55,746 nucleotides of DNA from Bacteroidota bacterium. Its GTDB lineage: Bacteria > Bacteroidota > Bacteroidia > Chitinophagales > Chitinophagaceae. The notes below the pieces were generated by a model, which did not search any database, was not told the DNA's origin, and was given only the letters and a program-made list of their open reading frames with translations. This document shows positions 27,114 through 37,100 of the stretch, piece by piece; positions within the stretch are counted from its first letter, which is position 1; each line of letters starts with the position of its first letter. The stretch spans positions 1 through 55,746 of the forward strand of contig JAEZGI010000011.1 of the NCBI GenBank assembly GCA_023416995.1, given 5' to 3'. A program made the translations under genes and the position numbers.

Positions 27114-27605
27114 ATGGATAAAACTGCAAGTCACCGCACGCAGGGATTTCTTTCCTTGTTTGATATGCAAACAACCTATTTCAACAGGGCACTTGATGGC
27201 ATTTCTGATGAAGATGCTTACCAGCGTTTGAACACACCTGCAAATCATATTGCATGGCTCGCTGGTGCACTTGTTAATCAGCGCTTTTCAATGGCCAGCG
27301 AAGCGCAACATGATGAGGTGCAAACCGGAGGGGACCTGTTCGCGGATTTCAAAGGTCTCCAGACCGATGCAAAATATCCCACACTTGAACAGTACAGGAG
27401 CGACTGGCAAAAAATTACTCCAATCGCCCGGCAACAGTTAATTGATATTGACGATAAAAAACTGGACAGTGATTTTGATATGGGTGAAATGAAGATGACG
27501 TATTATGATTTACTTTCTTTTACTATTTACAGGGAAGCAAGTATACTTGGACAAATCGCTTTATGGCGGCGATTGTTAAATTATCCGGCCATGAGATATG
27601 ACTGA
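27114..27605 (+). CDS. DinB family four-helix protein
   Basis: 163 residues with the DinB/YfiT four-helix bundle pattern: a first helix (QTTYFNRALDGI), the NTPANHIAWLAGALVNQRF segment with the conserved His (near 46), and the last-helix segment YYDLLSFTIYREASILGQIALWRRLL, in which the His usually found for metal binding is replaced. Members are metal-dependent or thiol-dependent transferases or have unknown roles. It lies between the VOC gene (38 bases) and the acyl-CoA oxidase-like gene (about 45 bases), all on one strand, and may be co-transcribed. Confidence 0.75.
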   Translation: MDKTASHRTQGFLSLFDMQTTYFNRALDGISDEDAYQRLNTPANHIAWLAGALVNQRFSMASEAQHDEVQTGGDLFADFKGLQTDAKYPTLEQYRSDWQKITPIARQQLIDIDDKKLDSDFDMGEMKMTYYDLLSFTIYREASILGQIALWRRLLNYPAMRYD

Positions 27606-27650
27606 TCGTTGCACTTCCATGCCAGAACAATTAATCTTATATTGCCTGAT

Positions 27651-29921
27651 ATGGAAAATCCAAAGCTTAAGGCATTTCTGCCCGTAATCTACCTGGTATG
27701 GTCCGACGATCAGCTATCCAAACATGAGATCAGCACACTCAGTGATTTCATTCGTTCGCGGAACTGGCTTAATGAACAGGAACAGGAAACCCTGCTTACT
27801 AACGTTGATATGTCAGCGCCGCCGTCCCGTGCACAGTTATCAGCCTGGAAAAATGAGATCCAGGAGAGCATGCGTGCTAATCCCGAAGCTGCGGGCATAT
27901 TTGATCTTTCTTTATGGCTTTCGGATAATCATCCTGATATCGTATCATTAAAACCGGAATTCACCAAGCTGGAAAATGATCTTGGTGTACTTGGAGATGA
28001 AGTAATAACCACGTTCAAAGGTTATGAAGACACGGTTACTTCGGGTTATCAAACTGCTGCCGCTTTTGATGTAAAAGCATTGACACGTTTACTTGACGGC
28101 GCTGATGCAACTATTATTCAAAAAGTGAAAATGTTGTTGAGTCAACCTGAGTTTGCATATGTTTCGCCGCAGGATATCAATGCATATCGTTCTAAAATAT
28201 TTGAATGGTGCAATATACTTGCACGTGAAAACCTGGGGAACATTGCTTATCCCGGCAAATACGGAGGGGGCGATAATATGTCAGATTATTTTGCGGTAAT
28301 GGAAACCCTGAGTTATCATGATCTGAGTCTCGTGATAAAGTTTGGCGTCCAGTTTGGTTTATGGGGTATGAGCGTACAGTCGCTCGGAACGGAAAAACAT
28401 TATGAAAAATACCTGCGCGATATCGGTTCACTAAAGTTGCCAGGTTGTTTTGCAATGACGGAAACCAATCATGGATCGAACGTGAAAGGACTGGAAACAA
28501 CTGCAACTTATAATCATACCGATAAAACATTTGTAATAAACACTCCGCATCGCGGTGCACAGAAAGAATATATTGGTAATGCCGCGTTGCATGGCCAGAT
28601 GGCCACCGTGTTTGCGAAACTTATCATCAACGATAAGGATTATGGTGTCAATGCCTTTATTGTTCCGCTGAGGGACCAGCAAGGCCATATATTGCCGGGA
28701 ATTACGATTGGTGATTGTGGGCCAAAAATGGGATTGAATGGAGTTGATAATGGCACCATAATGTTTGATCATGTAGTGATCGCCAAAGAAAACATGCTGG
28801 ACAGGTTTGCAAAGGTTAACGACAGTGGTGAATTTGAAAGCAATATCCCCAGTGATAACAGGCGGTTTTTTACAATGCTTGGGACGCTTGTCGGTGGTCG
28901 TATAGGAATTCCGCGTTCCGCCTTAGCCGCTTCAAAATCGGGTCTGGCCATTGCAATAAGATATAGCGATCAACGTCGCCAGTTTGGTCCGGAGGGCGCT
29001 GAAGAGGTTCCCATTCTGAATTACCGGATGCATCAACGGAGATTGATGCCATTGCTTGCAAGAACATATGCGCTGCATTTTGCACTGCGATATGTTACGC
29101 AGAGATTTTTAAACAAAACAGAAGATGAGGCACAGGAAATTGAAGCACTTGCAGCTGGCATAAAAAGTTATACAACCTGGAGCACCCGGGATGTATTGCA
29201 GGAATGCCGTGAAGCCTGTGGAGGTAAAGGATACCTGTCAGAGAACCGTATCGATGCACTTAAAAATGATACTGAGATCTACACAACATTTGAAGGTGAT
29301 AATACGGTGCTGATGCAGCTTGTGGCAAAAAACCGGCTGGCAGCGTTTAGAAAGTTGTATGGCCGCATGAATGCTATGGGCATGATAAGTTATGTCTATG
29401 AAAACGCAAGGACCGCTATCGCAGAAAAAAATCCCCTGGTAACCCGTAAAACCGATGAAGCGCATTTGCTGGATGATGTTTTTCATTTGCAGGCGCTGGA
29501 ACATCGCGAGAAAACGACGCTGGCATCTGCTGCCAGGAGGCTGAAACGCCTGGTCGACAGCGGTCTTGATGCCTACGATGCCTTTAACGTTGCCCAACAT
29601 CAAATGGTTGATGTTGCCAATGCCTGGCTCGAAAAGATCATTTTCATTCAGTTCAGGATGGCGGTGGATGAAATAGAAGATGAATCTATAAAGGCATCAT
29701 TGCGGCGGTTGCAACAGCTTTTTGCCTTGTCAGTAATAGAAGCGAATAAAGGTTGGTACCTGGAAGATGGGTATATGGAAGCAGTAAAAACCAAAGCGAT
29801 CCGTAAAATGGTCAACCAATTATGCTGGGATATCCGGAAAGATGCTGTGCCTTTGGTGGATGCATTTAATATTCCTGAATCCTGTCTTGCAGCACCGATT
29901 GCGTTTGGCCGTTATACATAA
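27651..29921 (+). CDS. Acyl-CoA dehydrogenase/oxidase-like flavoenzyme
   Basis: About 756 residues from the ATG at 27651 (MENPKLKAF); an upstream in-frame start at 27609 adds residues overlapping nothing recognisable. It is much longer than normal acyl-CoA dehydrogenases (about 390) and resembles acyl-CoA oxidases in size and motifs: GCFAMTETNHGSN (near 265), the RIGIPRSALAASKSGLAIAIRYSDQRRQFGP segment (near 420), and TTFEGDNTVLMQ (near 545), which holds the oxidase catalytic Glu. About 95 N-terminal residues precede the flavoprotein core and a helical C-terminal region (about 570-750) follows. It probably oxidises fatty acyl-CoA; the electron acceptor cannot be decided. Confidence 0.82.
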   Translation: MENPKLKAFLPVIYLVWSDDQLSKHEISTLSDFIRSRNWLNEQEQETLLTNVDMSAPPSRAQLSAWKNEIQESMRANPEAAGIFDLSLWLSDNHPDIVSLKPEFTKLENDLGVLGDEVITTFKGYEDTVTSGYQTAAAFDVKALTRLLDGADATIIQKVKMLLSQPEFAYVSPQDINAYRSKIFEWCNILARENLGNIAYPGKYGGGDNMSDYFAVMETLSYHDLSLVIKFGVQFGLWGMSVQSLGTEKHYEKYLRDIGSLKLPGCFAMTETNHGSNVKGLETTATYNHTDKTFVINTPHRGAQKEYIGNAALHGQMATVFAKLIINDKDYGVNAFIVPLRDQQGHILPGITIGDCGPKMGLNGVDNGTIMFDHVVIAKENMLDRFAKVNDSGEFESNIPSDNRRFFTMLGTLVGGRIGIPRSALAASKSGLAIAIRYSDQRRQFGPEGAEEVPILNYRMHQRRLMPLLARTYALHFALRYVTQRFLNKTEDEAQEIEALAAGIKSYTTWSTRDVLQECREACGGKGYLSENRIDALKNDTEIYTTFEGDNTVLMQLVAKNRLAAFRKLYGRMNAMGMISYVYENARTAIAEKNPLVTRKTDEAHLLDDVFHLQALEHREKTTLASAARRLKRLVDSGLDAYDAFNVAQHQMVDVANAWLEKIIFIQFRMAVDEIEDESIKASLRRLQQLFALSVIEANKGWYLEDGYMEAVKTKAIRKMVNQLCWDIRKDAVPLVDAFNIPESCLAAPIAFGRYT

Positions 29922-29957
29922 TTTTTGGCGCGGTATGCGCTTTGTAGTTCCTGCGTT

Positions 29958-30716
29958 ATGTTTGTGCCAATACCCATCGGAGATGATAATAGCGACCGGG
30001 ATATCTTCCCGGTCGTAAACTATTTATTAATCGCGCTGAATATTTTCGTTTTTGCCTATTGGCAACATTTCGGTTTCAATGTGCCGGTTAGTTTCGCTTA
30101 CGCAGCGGTGCCTGCAGAGATTCTAAGCGGCGAGGATATCATTACTTCCTCACGGGTTCTTACGGATCCTTACACCGGGCAGGAATTTGAATTGCCGGGT
30201 CTTCAGCTTACACCGGTGCCGGTTTTTCTTACCCTGGTGACTTCTATGTTTTTACATGGTGGCTTCGGGCACCTGTTTGGCAATATGTTGTATTTATGGA
30301 TCTGTGGTGACAATCTCGAGCACAGTATGGGTCATTTTCGCTACCTGGCTTTTTACCTGGTTACTGGAGTATTGGCTGGGTTGGCCCATGTATTTTCCAC
30401 GTATTTTTTTGGGCAAAACCTTTTGATTCCTTCGCTGGGCGCATCCGGGGCCATTTCGGGGGTGTTGGGTGGATATTTTCTTTTGTTCCCCACCAGGCAT
30501 ATCCGGATGTGGTTCCTCTTATTTACGGTGCGTGTTCCTGCTTTGATTGTCGTCGGCCTCTGGTTCGTGTTCCAGGTAATGAACGGGCTGGGTGCTCTTG
30601 GCGGGCAGGAGGCCGGCGGCGTGGCTTATGCGGCCCATATTGGTGGATTTATAGCAGGTCTGCTGCTTGTGAAATCTTTTGTGAAACCGGTTCCCACGAA
30701 ACGACGGAGAAGATAA
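29958..30716 (+). CDS. Rhomboid family intramembrane serine protease
   Basis: A 252-residue membrane protease with six or seven helices. The catalytic dyad is Ser163 in SLGASGAISG and His227 in YAAHIGGF. The oxyanion/loop-1 motif HGGFGHLFGNMLYLW (100-114) is intact. A periplasmic insert of about 45 residues separates the first two helices. The start at 29958 (MFVPIPIGDD) is the ATG that keeps the N-terminus short; a possible TTG start at 29925 would add 11 residues. It lies 36 bases after the acyl-CoA oxidase-like gene on the same strand. Substrate unknown. Confidence 0.9.
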   Translation: MFVPIPIGDDNSDRDIFPVVNYLLIALNIFVFAYWQHFGFNVPVSFAYAAVPAEILSGEDIITSSRVLTDPYTGQEFELPGLQLTPVPVFLTLVTSMFLHGGFGHLFGNMLYLWICGDNLEHSMGHFRYLAFYLVTGVLAGLAHVFSTYFFGQNLLIPSLGASGAISGVLGGYFLLFPTRHIRMWFLLFTVRVPALIVVGLWFVFQVMNGLGALGGQEAGGVAYAAHIGGFIAGLLLVKSFVKPVPTKRRRR

Positions 30717-30843
30717 CCGGCGATTATACCCGGTCGTGACCAGCGGTCTTCGATTGCCTATCGGTAAAAGGCTAACGATGTCTTTCGAACAGGCGTCAAC
30801 TGTTAAATTTCGGATGTCTTACAGGGAAAAAATAAAAAAAAGC

Positions 30844-30873
30844 TTGCGCGACTAAATTTGTTTAATAACTTTG
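30844..30873 (+). promoter_or_regulatory. Promoter of tetR: TTG, 19 bases, TAACTTTG
   Basis: A full two-box Bacteroidota promoter: TTG at 30844-30846, a 19-base spacer, and TAACTTTG at 30866-30873. The operator (30874-30891) starts at the next base, so a bound repressor would cover the transcription start. Confidence 0.75.
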
Positions 30874-30891
30874 TTTAACAAAAATGTCAAA
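30874..30891. promoter_or_regulatory. TetR operator copy 1 (autoregulation)
   Basis: Imperfect palindrome TTTAACA-AAAA-TGTCAAA. With the copy at 31549 the shared form is TTTRACA-N4-TGTYAAA. It directly abuts the tetR -7 element and ends 2 bases before the TTG start codon. Confidence 0.75.
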
Positions 30892-30893
30892 CA

Positions 30894-31496
30894 TTGGCGG
30901 TAAGAGATAGTAAGACGGAAGAATTAATTAAAGAAGCAGCAAAAAAATTATTTTTTGTGGAGGGCAGGTTCAATGCCACAACACAAGAGATAGCTGATGC
31001 AGCCGGCGTAAATCGTACGCTGGTCAATTATTATTTCCGCTCACGCGATATTTTATTTTCCCATGTACTTACGGACGCCAGGACAGCGATGCGCCAGCGG
31101 ATGGAAACATTTCTTGAAAAAGCCACTGACCTGCGTTCAAAACTGGCGCATGTGATTGACTTCTACATGGAGCAGGCGATTGAGTATCCTTACCTGGACA
31201 CCTATATGGTTACAAAAATGAATGAGGAAATAGAGGCTGACGGGAAGGTGTTTTCTGATGGTGGTTTTGCTGCGAGAATCAAAACCTTCCTGCTGGAAAT
31301 AGAAGAGGAGATGAATCGTGGTAATATCAGGAAATCGTCTCCACAACAGTTCTTCATAAATTTTTCTTCGTTGCTTTCGAATCCTATTTGTTTTACGCCC
31401 ATGTATCGCAAGATGCTGAATCTGTCGGAAAAACAATACCGGCAGATCATCAAGGAACGAAAAGACATAATCCTTGACCTGTTATTTATGAAATAA
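30894..31496 (+). CDS. TetR family repressor of the efflux operon
   Basis: A 200-residue regulator: an N-terminal helix-turn-helix (about residues 9-55; FNATTQEIADAAGVNRTLVNYYFRSRDILFSHV) and a variable ligand-binding helical domain. The reading frame opens with TTG at 30894; the nearby ATG at 30884 is in another frame and meets a stop. The promoter, the first operator and the start codon are packed within 50 bases, so the leader is very short. The same 18-bp operator stands before the TolC-like gene at 31595, so the likely job is to repress itself and the RND efflux operon. A terminator at 31519-31538 separates it from that operon. Confidence 0.9.
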   Translation: MAVRDSKTEELIKEAAKKLFFVEGRFNATTQEIADAAGVNRTLVNYYFRSRDILFSHVLTDARTAMRQRMETFLEKATDLRSKLAHVIDFYMEQAIEYPYLDTYMVTKMNEEIEADGKVFSDGGFAARIKTFLLEIEEEMNRGNIRKSSPQQFFINFSSLLSNPICFTPMYRKMLNLSEKQYRQIIKERKDIILDLLFMK

Positions 31497-31518
31497 AACT
31501 TGAGGTCTAATCGGATGT

Positions 31519-31538
31519 GGCTGGCTCAGCCTTTTTTT
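31519..31538 (+). terminator. Terminator after tetR
   Basis: GGCTG-GCT-CAGCC hairpin (31519-31531) followed by seven T. It makes the efflux operon depend on its own promoter. Confidence 0.8.
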
Positions 31539-31548
31539 AGCTTCTGAA

Positions 31549-31566
31549 TTTGACAAAAATGTTAAA
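31549..31566. promoter_or_regulatory. TetR operator copy 2 (efflux operon)
   Basis: Imperfect palindrome TTTGACA-AAAA-TGTTAAA, the same 18-bp form as copy 1 with only the R/Y positions swapped. It lies 28 bases before the start at 31595. Promoter-like TGAATTTG (31545-31552) and TACAGTTG (31580-31587), each one mismatch from TAnnTTTG, flank it. Confidence 0.72.
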
Positions 31567-31594
31567 CATATTAATTTAATACAGTTGTTTAGAT

Positions 31595-33004
31595 ATGAAT
31601 TCAAGAATACAATCGTTTAGTTATCCGGTCCCGCAGGAACATGTGCCCGGATATTTTTTGAAGGGAATCTTAATCCTGGCATTTTTATCATTTGCATTGT
31701 TGCCAGCCAGGGCACAGTCGACCACGGTTACCCTCAAAGATGCCATCGAACATGCATTAAAAGAAAATCAAAATGTCCGGAAAGCCAGGCTGGATGTTGA
31801 AAATGGCCGCTACCAGGTTGACGAAGTTCGTGCAGGTGCCCTGCCACAATTGAATGGAACCGGTGCGTTGAATTACAATCCCATCCTGCAGTTGAGTGCT
31901 TTACCCGGTGAACTCGCGGGTCAGCCGGGACAAACTTTGCTGGTTGCGTTTGGACAGAAATGGAACACCAGTGCGGGTCTCTCACTTAGCCAGAATCTTT
32001 TTGATCAGTCGGTTTTTACCGGTCTCAAAGCCGCTAAAAGCACTGAGGAGTTTTACAGGCTTAACGCACAGCTTACGGAAGAGCAGATCATTGAAATAGT
32101 GGCCAATGCTTATTACCAATTGCAGGTGCAACGCCAGAAGATCGGTGTTCTTGACAGCAACTACAACAGCAGCACAAGGGTGCGTGATATCTTAAAAGGT
32201 CAGTTCGAAAATGGCCTGGCAAGAAAGATCGACGTTGACAGAATGAATGTAACCCTAAGTAACATAGAGGCGCAGCGTCAGCAATTGCGTAACGGTATAA
32301 CGATGGCGGAGAATCAACTGAAGTTCCTGATGGGAATGAAGATTCAGCAGCCAATCGAAGTGCCAGCGGTTGCCCTTGAAGCAATCAATCCCGAAGCAAT
32401 TGCTGATAATGAAGCGCCTGATCTTGAAAGTCGCACAGAACTACAGATACTCAGACAACAATCTAAGCTGCTTAACTATCAGAAAGAGTCTTATCAGGCA
32501 CAGAACTACCCGACACTTGGGCTTACCGGTAACTATACTTACCAGGGGTTAGGTAATAAGTTTCCGTTGATCAAAGGACCCAGCCAGGGAGTGAACTGGT
32601 TCGACTTTGCTTCAGTTGGTCTTACGCTGCGTGTTCCGATTTTTAAGGGTGGTGCCACCAAAGCCAGGATCAGGCAGGCTGATGTAAGTATTCGTAAGGC
32701 AGATGAAGATATTGCTAACGCTGAACTGTCGCTTAATCTTGATTTTGAAAACGCGAAATCCCGGCTAAGCAGCAGTATTATCATTCTTAACAACCAGAAA
32801 ACAAATGCTGAACTCGCACAGGAGGTGTTTGTTAATACACAAAATAACTACAACAACGGCCTCGCAACACTTACCGATCTGCTGGATGCAGAATCATCGC
32901 TTACGCAGGCTCAAAATAATTATTCAACGGCACTGCTTGACTATAAGATAGCAGAGATACAGTTGTTGAAATCAAAAGGCAAACTAAAAACTTTAATCAA
33001 CTAA
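31595..33004 (+). CDS. TolC-like outer-membrane efflux protein
   Basis: 469 residues with a signal region (about residues 22-41, ending PARAQ) and two OEP repeats, the TolC fold that makes the outer-membrane channel of tripartite pumps. Repeat landmarks are VTLKDAIEHALKENQNVRKA (near 44) and the parallel GLATLTDLLDAESSLTQAQNNY near 425. It opens the operon with the adaptor (13-base gap) and the RND pump (33-base gap). Regulation by the adjacent TetR is inferred from the shared operator. Confidence 0.9.
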   Translation: MNSRIQSFSYPVPQEHVPGYFLKGILILAFLSFALLPARAQSTTVTLKDAIEHALKENQNVRKARLDVENGRYQVDEVRAGALPQLNGTGALNYNPILQLSALPGELAGQPGQTLLVAFGQKWNTSAGLSLSQNLFDQSVFTGLKAAKSTEEFYRLNAQLTEEQIIEIVANAYYQLQVQRQKIGVLDSNYNSSTRVRDILKGQFENGLARKIDVDRMNVTLSNIEAQRQQLRNGITMAENQLKFLMGMKIQQPIEVPAVALEAINPEAIADNEAPDLESRTELQILRQQSKLLNYQKESYQAQNYPTLGLTGNYTYQGLGNKFPLIKGPSQGVNWFDFASVGLTLRVPIFKGGATKARIRQADVSIRKADEDIANAELSLNLDFENAKSRLSSSIIILNNQKTNAELAQEVFVNTQNNYNNGLATLTDLLDAESSLTQAQNNYSTALLDYKIAEIQLLKSKGKLKTLIN

Positions 33005-33017
33005 TAACCTTACAACA

Positions 33018-34097
33018 ATGAACAAACGATCAGTGATCAGGCTTTTAATTACGATTGTATTGGTAGCAGGTGTTACTGCACTGATAGCTTCAGTACTTAC
33101 TAATAACAAAAAGAAAAACGAAGCGAAAACTGCTGTGGTTGCGCAAGAGAATACTGCGGGCATTGCTGTAAGGGTAAGCCGCGTACAGGCCGATTCACTT
33201 TCAACGGGTCTCACCGCTAACGGTTACTTCGAAGCAAAAACACAAATTGATCTTTCATCAAAAAGTTCCGGCAGAATAGATAAGATACTGGTAGATGAGG
33301 GCGCCGTTGTCCGCGTTGGACAGGTGCTTGCTGTAATTGATGCCGACGACCTGAATGTTGAAGTAAACAGTGCTGAAGCTAATTATCAAACTGCATTGAA
33401 AGATAAACAACGTTATGAAAATGCCTTTGCTACCGGTGGTGTTACCCGTCAGCAGGTTGACCTGGCAACACAGGCACTTACCAATGCACAGGCAAGATTA
33501 TCAACAGCGAAGATTCGTGTATCAGACGCCACCATTCGTTCTTCAATAAACGGCATTGTAAACAAAAAATACATAGAGGCTGGTTCAGTAGTTGCACCCG
33601 GTACAAAACTCTTCGAGGTAGTTGATGTATCGAAACTTGTGTTAAGAGTTAATGTAACTGAAGCGCAGGTAGCTGCACTAAAAAAAGGTGATAAGGTCAC
33701 TGTACGTGCGAGTGCTTTTCCGGACAGGGAATTTACTGGTCGGGTAGGGTTCATTGCAGCAAAGGCTGATGAAGCGCTCAATTTTCCTATTGAAATTGAA
33801 ATCAGTTCTAATGACGCAAATGCATTAAGGGCCGGTATGTATGGAACTGCTGTATTTAGTTTTCCTGGTAACAAACCCGTTATACAAATTCCGAGAACAG
33901 CATTTGTTGGCAGCGTAAGTTCCAACGAGGTATATGTAATGACACCAGACAGTACTGCATCTATAAGAAAGGTAGTAGCAGGGCGTGTATTGGGCGATAA
34001 AGTTGAAGTGCTGGAAGGTCTTAACGAACAGGAACAGGTGATCACTTCCGGACAGGTAAATCTTTCACAAGGAGCAAAGGTGAATGTGATACGGTAA
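33018..34097 (+). CDS. RND efflux periplasmic adaptor (membrane fusion protein)
   Basis: A 359-residue HlyD/AcrA-type adaptor. An N-terminal membrane anchor (residues 8-28) is followed by a barrel-sandwich lipoyl half (IDLSSKSSGRIDKILVDEGAVVRVGQVLAVID, near 76-107), a coiled-coil hairpin (about 110-165), the second lipoyl half (RSSINGIVNKKYIEAGSVVAPGTKLFEVV), then beta-barrel and membrane-proximal domains. No lipobox, so it is anchored by the helix. It links the pump encoded downstream with the TolC-like channel encoded upstream. Confidence 0.92.
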   Translation: MNKRSVIRLLITIVLVAGVTALIASVLTNNKKKNEAKTAVVAQENTAGIAVRVSRVQADSLSTGLTANGYFEAKTQIDLSSKSSGRIDKILVDEGAVVRVGQVLAVIDADDLNVEVNSAEANYQTALKDKQRYENAFATGGVTRQQVDLATQALTNAQARLSTAKIRVSDATIRSSINGIVNKKYIEAGSVVAPGTKLFEVVDVSKLVLRVNVTEAQVAALKKGDKVTVRASAFPDREFTGRVGFIAAKADEALNFPIEIEISSNDANALRAGMYGTAVFSFPGNKPVIQIPRTAFVGSVSSNEVYVMTPDSTASIRKVVAGRVLGDKVEVLEGLNEQEQVITSGQVNLSQGAKVNVIR

Positions 34098-34130
34098 TAT
34101 CAACCGTTGAATAGTTAAAAGAAACGAATA

Positions 34131-37100
34131 ATGAAAATAGCTGAAATTTCGATAAAACGCCCAACACTGGTGATCGTGTTATTCACGATACTTACCCTGG
34201 GCGGTATCCTGAGTTATACTTCCTTAAACTATGAGTTATTGCCTAAGTTTTCCCCGGCAGTAGTATCAGTAGTTACCGTTTACCCCGGCGCTTCACCGAG
34301 TGAAGTCGAAAACACCGTTTCAAGAAAGATCGAAGATGCGGTGTCTTCCATGGAAAACATTAAAAAACTCGAATCAAAATCTTTTGAAAGTCTTTCAACC
34401 ATCATTGTTACGCTAAACAGTGGCGCTGATGTGGATCTTGCTCTTAATGATGCACAACGCAAGGTGAACGCCATTCTTGGCGATCTTCCGGATGATGTTG
34501 ACCCGCCATCTTTGAATAAGTTTTCTCTTGATGACTTACCGATCCTTACGATATCATCTTCAGCCAAAATGGAAGAAGCTGCATTTTATGATCTGATGGA
34601 CAAAAGAATATCTTCTGTGCTTTCGAGGGTGCCGGGTGTAGCGCAGGTGAATCTTATCGGTGGACAGGAGAGAGAAATCCAGGTAAACATCAATTCGTCA
34701 AAACTGGAAGGATTTGGTTTATCGCTCGCGCAGGTGCAGAACAAGATCTTAACATCAAATCTTGACTTCCCGACTGGAAGTGTTCAAACCAGGGACCAGG
34801 ATATACTTGTAAGGTTGGCCGGTAAGTTCAGATCTGTGGATGAATTGCGTGATCTGCTGATCATCTCTAATGAGCGTGGTGAAGTAAGACTAAAAGATAT
34901 TGCTGATGTTCAGGATACACAAAAGGATGTAGAGAAACTGGCCAGGGTAAACCAGCGCAGTTCAATCGCTTTGCAGGTTATCAAACAATCAGATGCCAAC
35001 GCGGTTGCAGTAAGTAAAGGTGTTAAGGCCAGTATCGAAAAACTGAACAAAGATTATTCGGTTAATGGTCTTGAATTGAATGTAGTAAATGATAGTTCAA
35101 ACTATACGCTTGCTTCTGCTAATGCCGTGATTTTTGACCTGGTACTTGCTATTATATTGGTAGCATTTGTGATGTTATTCTTTTTGCACAGTGTAAGAAA
35201 CGCTGCTATCGTTATGGTTGCCATCCCCGCTTCTTTGATTGCAACCTTTATTGGAATGAGTTTGCTGGGATATTCACTTAACCTGATGTCGCTCCTTGCA
35301 TTGTCGCTTGTTGTAGGTATCCTTGTAGATGATGCGATCGTGGTGCTTGAAAACATTTACCGTCACATGGAGATGGGTAAAAACCGTGTTCGTGCTGCTT
35401 TTGACGCTACAAAGGAAATCGGTTTCACGGTTACCGCAATTACTCTTGTAATTGTTGTGGTGTTTGTTCCAATTGCGCTCAGTACAGGGCTTGCTGCAGA
35501 CATCCTGAAGGAGTTTTGTGTGACAGTTGCTATAGCTACCTTATTGTCATTATTGTCTTCTTTTACTATTGTGCCGTGGTTGTCATCACGTTTTGGAAAA
35601 CTGGAACAGATCAGCAGCAAATCGTTTTTTGGCCGCATATTGATAGGTTTTGAAAGAGGGCTGCACTCATTTACCGTTTGGGTGACCAATATCCTTAAAT
35701 GGTGTCTTGCCCACAAGAAAACAACACTTGCCGCCGTATTAGCCTTACTTATCGGATCATTTTACCTGGTGGGTGCAGGTTTCATCGGTGCAGAGTTTTT
35801 TGCCAAAAGTGATAGGGGAGAATTCCTTGTTCAGATAGAGATGCCTAAAGATGCATCAATCGAACAAACGAACCAGATGACACAACGTGCGGAAGATTTT
35901 CTCCGTACCAAAAAAGAAATCACCCGGCAGATAACCACCGTTGGACAATCCAGTGATGGTATGGCTGCTACCCAGGCTACTGCTTATAAGTCTGAGATTG
36001 CCGTACAATTGGTGCCTAAAAACGAGAGAGCCGATGATTCCTATATCTATGCCGCTAAAATCAAACGGGAACTTGAACCTGTACTGGTCGGCGCTAAAGT
36101 TAAGACAGTACCTGTAAGTATACTTGGTACCGCTGAACAGGCACCGCTCGCATTGGTGGTTACAGGTCCGGAACTGGACAGTGTACTGGTGTTTGCAAAC
36201 GCTGCTATGGCAGAGTTGAAAAAAGTGAAGGGATCCAGTGAGGTGAAGCTTTCTGTTGAGGCCGGTAATCCTGAGATCAGTGTACAGGTTGATCGTGATA
36301 AAATGGCTGCTCTTGGTTTAAGTCTTGCCACCGTCGGTAGTACGATGCAAACTGCATTCAGCGGTAATACCGATGGTAAGTTCAGACAGGGTGAGTATGA
36401 ATATGATATCAATATTCGCTATGATGCATTCAACCGTCAGCAGATTAATGATGTCAGTGACCTGCTGTTTATAAATGATAAAGGTCAGCAGATCCGTCTT
36501 GCACAATTTGCAACCGTCTCTGAAAGTTCAGGTCCCAGCCAGTTAGAGCGTCGCGATAAAAGTACTTCTGTTACTATCCAGGCGCAGGTTGTGGGTCGCC
36601 CATCGGGTACCATTGCAGCAGAATGGCAGTCAGCCTTTGAACAACTTCCACGACCAACAGGTGTGGGTTATGTATGGAGCGGTGATATGGAAAACCAAAG
36701 CGAAGGTTTTGGATCGATGGGTATTGCTTTGCTGGCAGCAGTGCTACTGGTGTACCTGATCCTGGTAGCTTTATACGATAGCTTTGTGTATCCATTGGTG
36801 GTATTGTTTTCTATCCCGCTGGCAATTATTGGTGCCTTTCTCGCACTTGCCTTAACCAATAATTCATTGAACATATTCACGATCCTGGGTCTGATCATGC
36901 TGATTGGTCTGGTGGCAAAAAATGCGATCATCCTGGTCGATTTTACCAATCAAAGAAAAAAGGAAGGCGCTAGCACTTATGATGCTTTAATTGATGCCAA
37001 CCACGCACGTTTGCGACCTATCCTGATGACTACGATCGCGATGGTGATTGGTATGCTGCCTATTGCATTGGCCAGTGGTGCAGGTGCTGAGTGGAAAAAC

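Noticed and set aside
29957..29964. TATGTTTG, an exact -7 element at the rhomboid start
   Set aside because: It overlaps the start codon itself (29958), so transcription would begin inside the gene; the match is probably chance and the gene is likely read from upstream.
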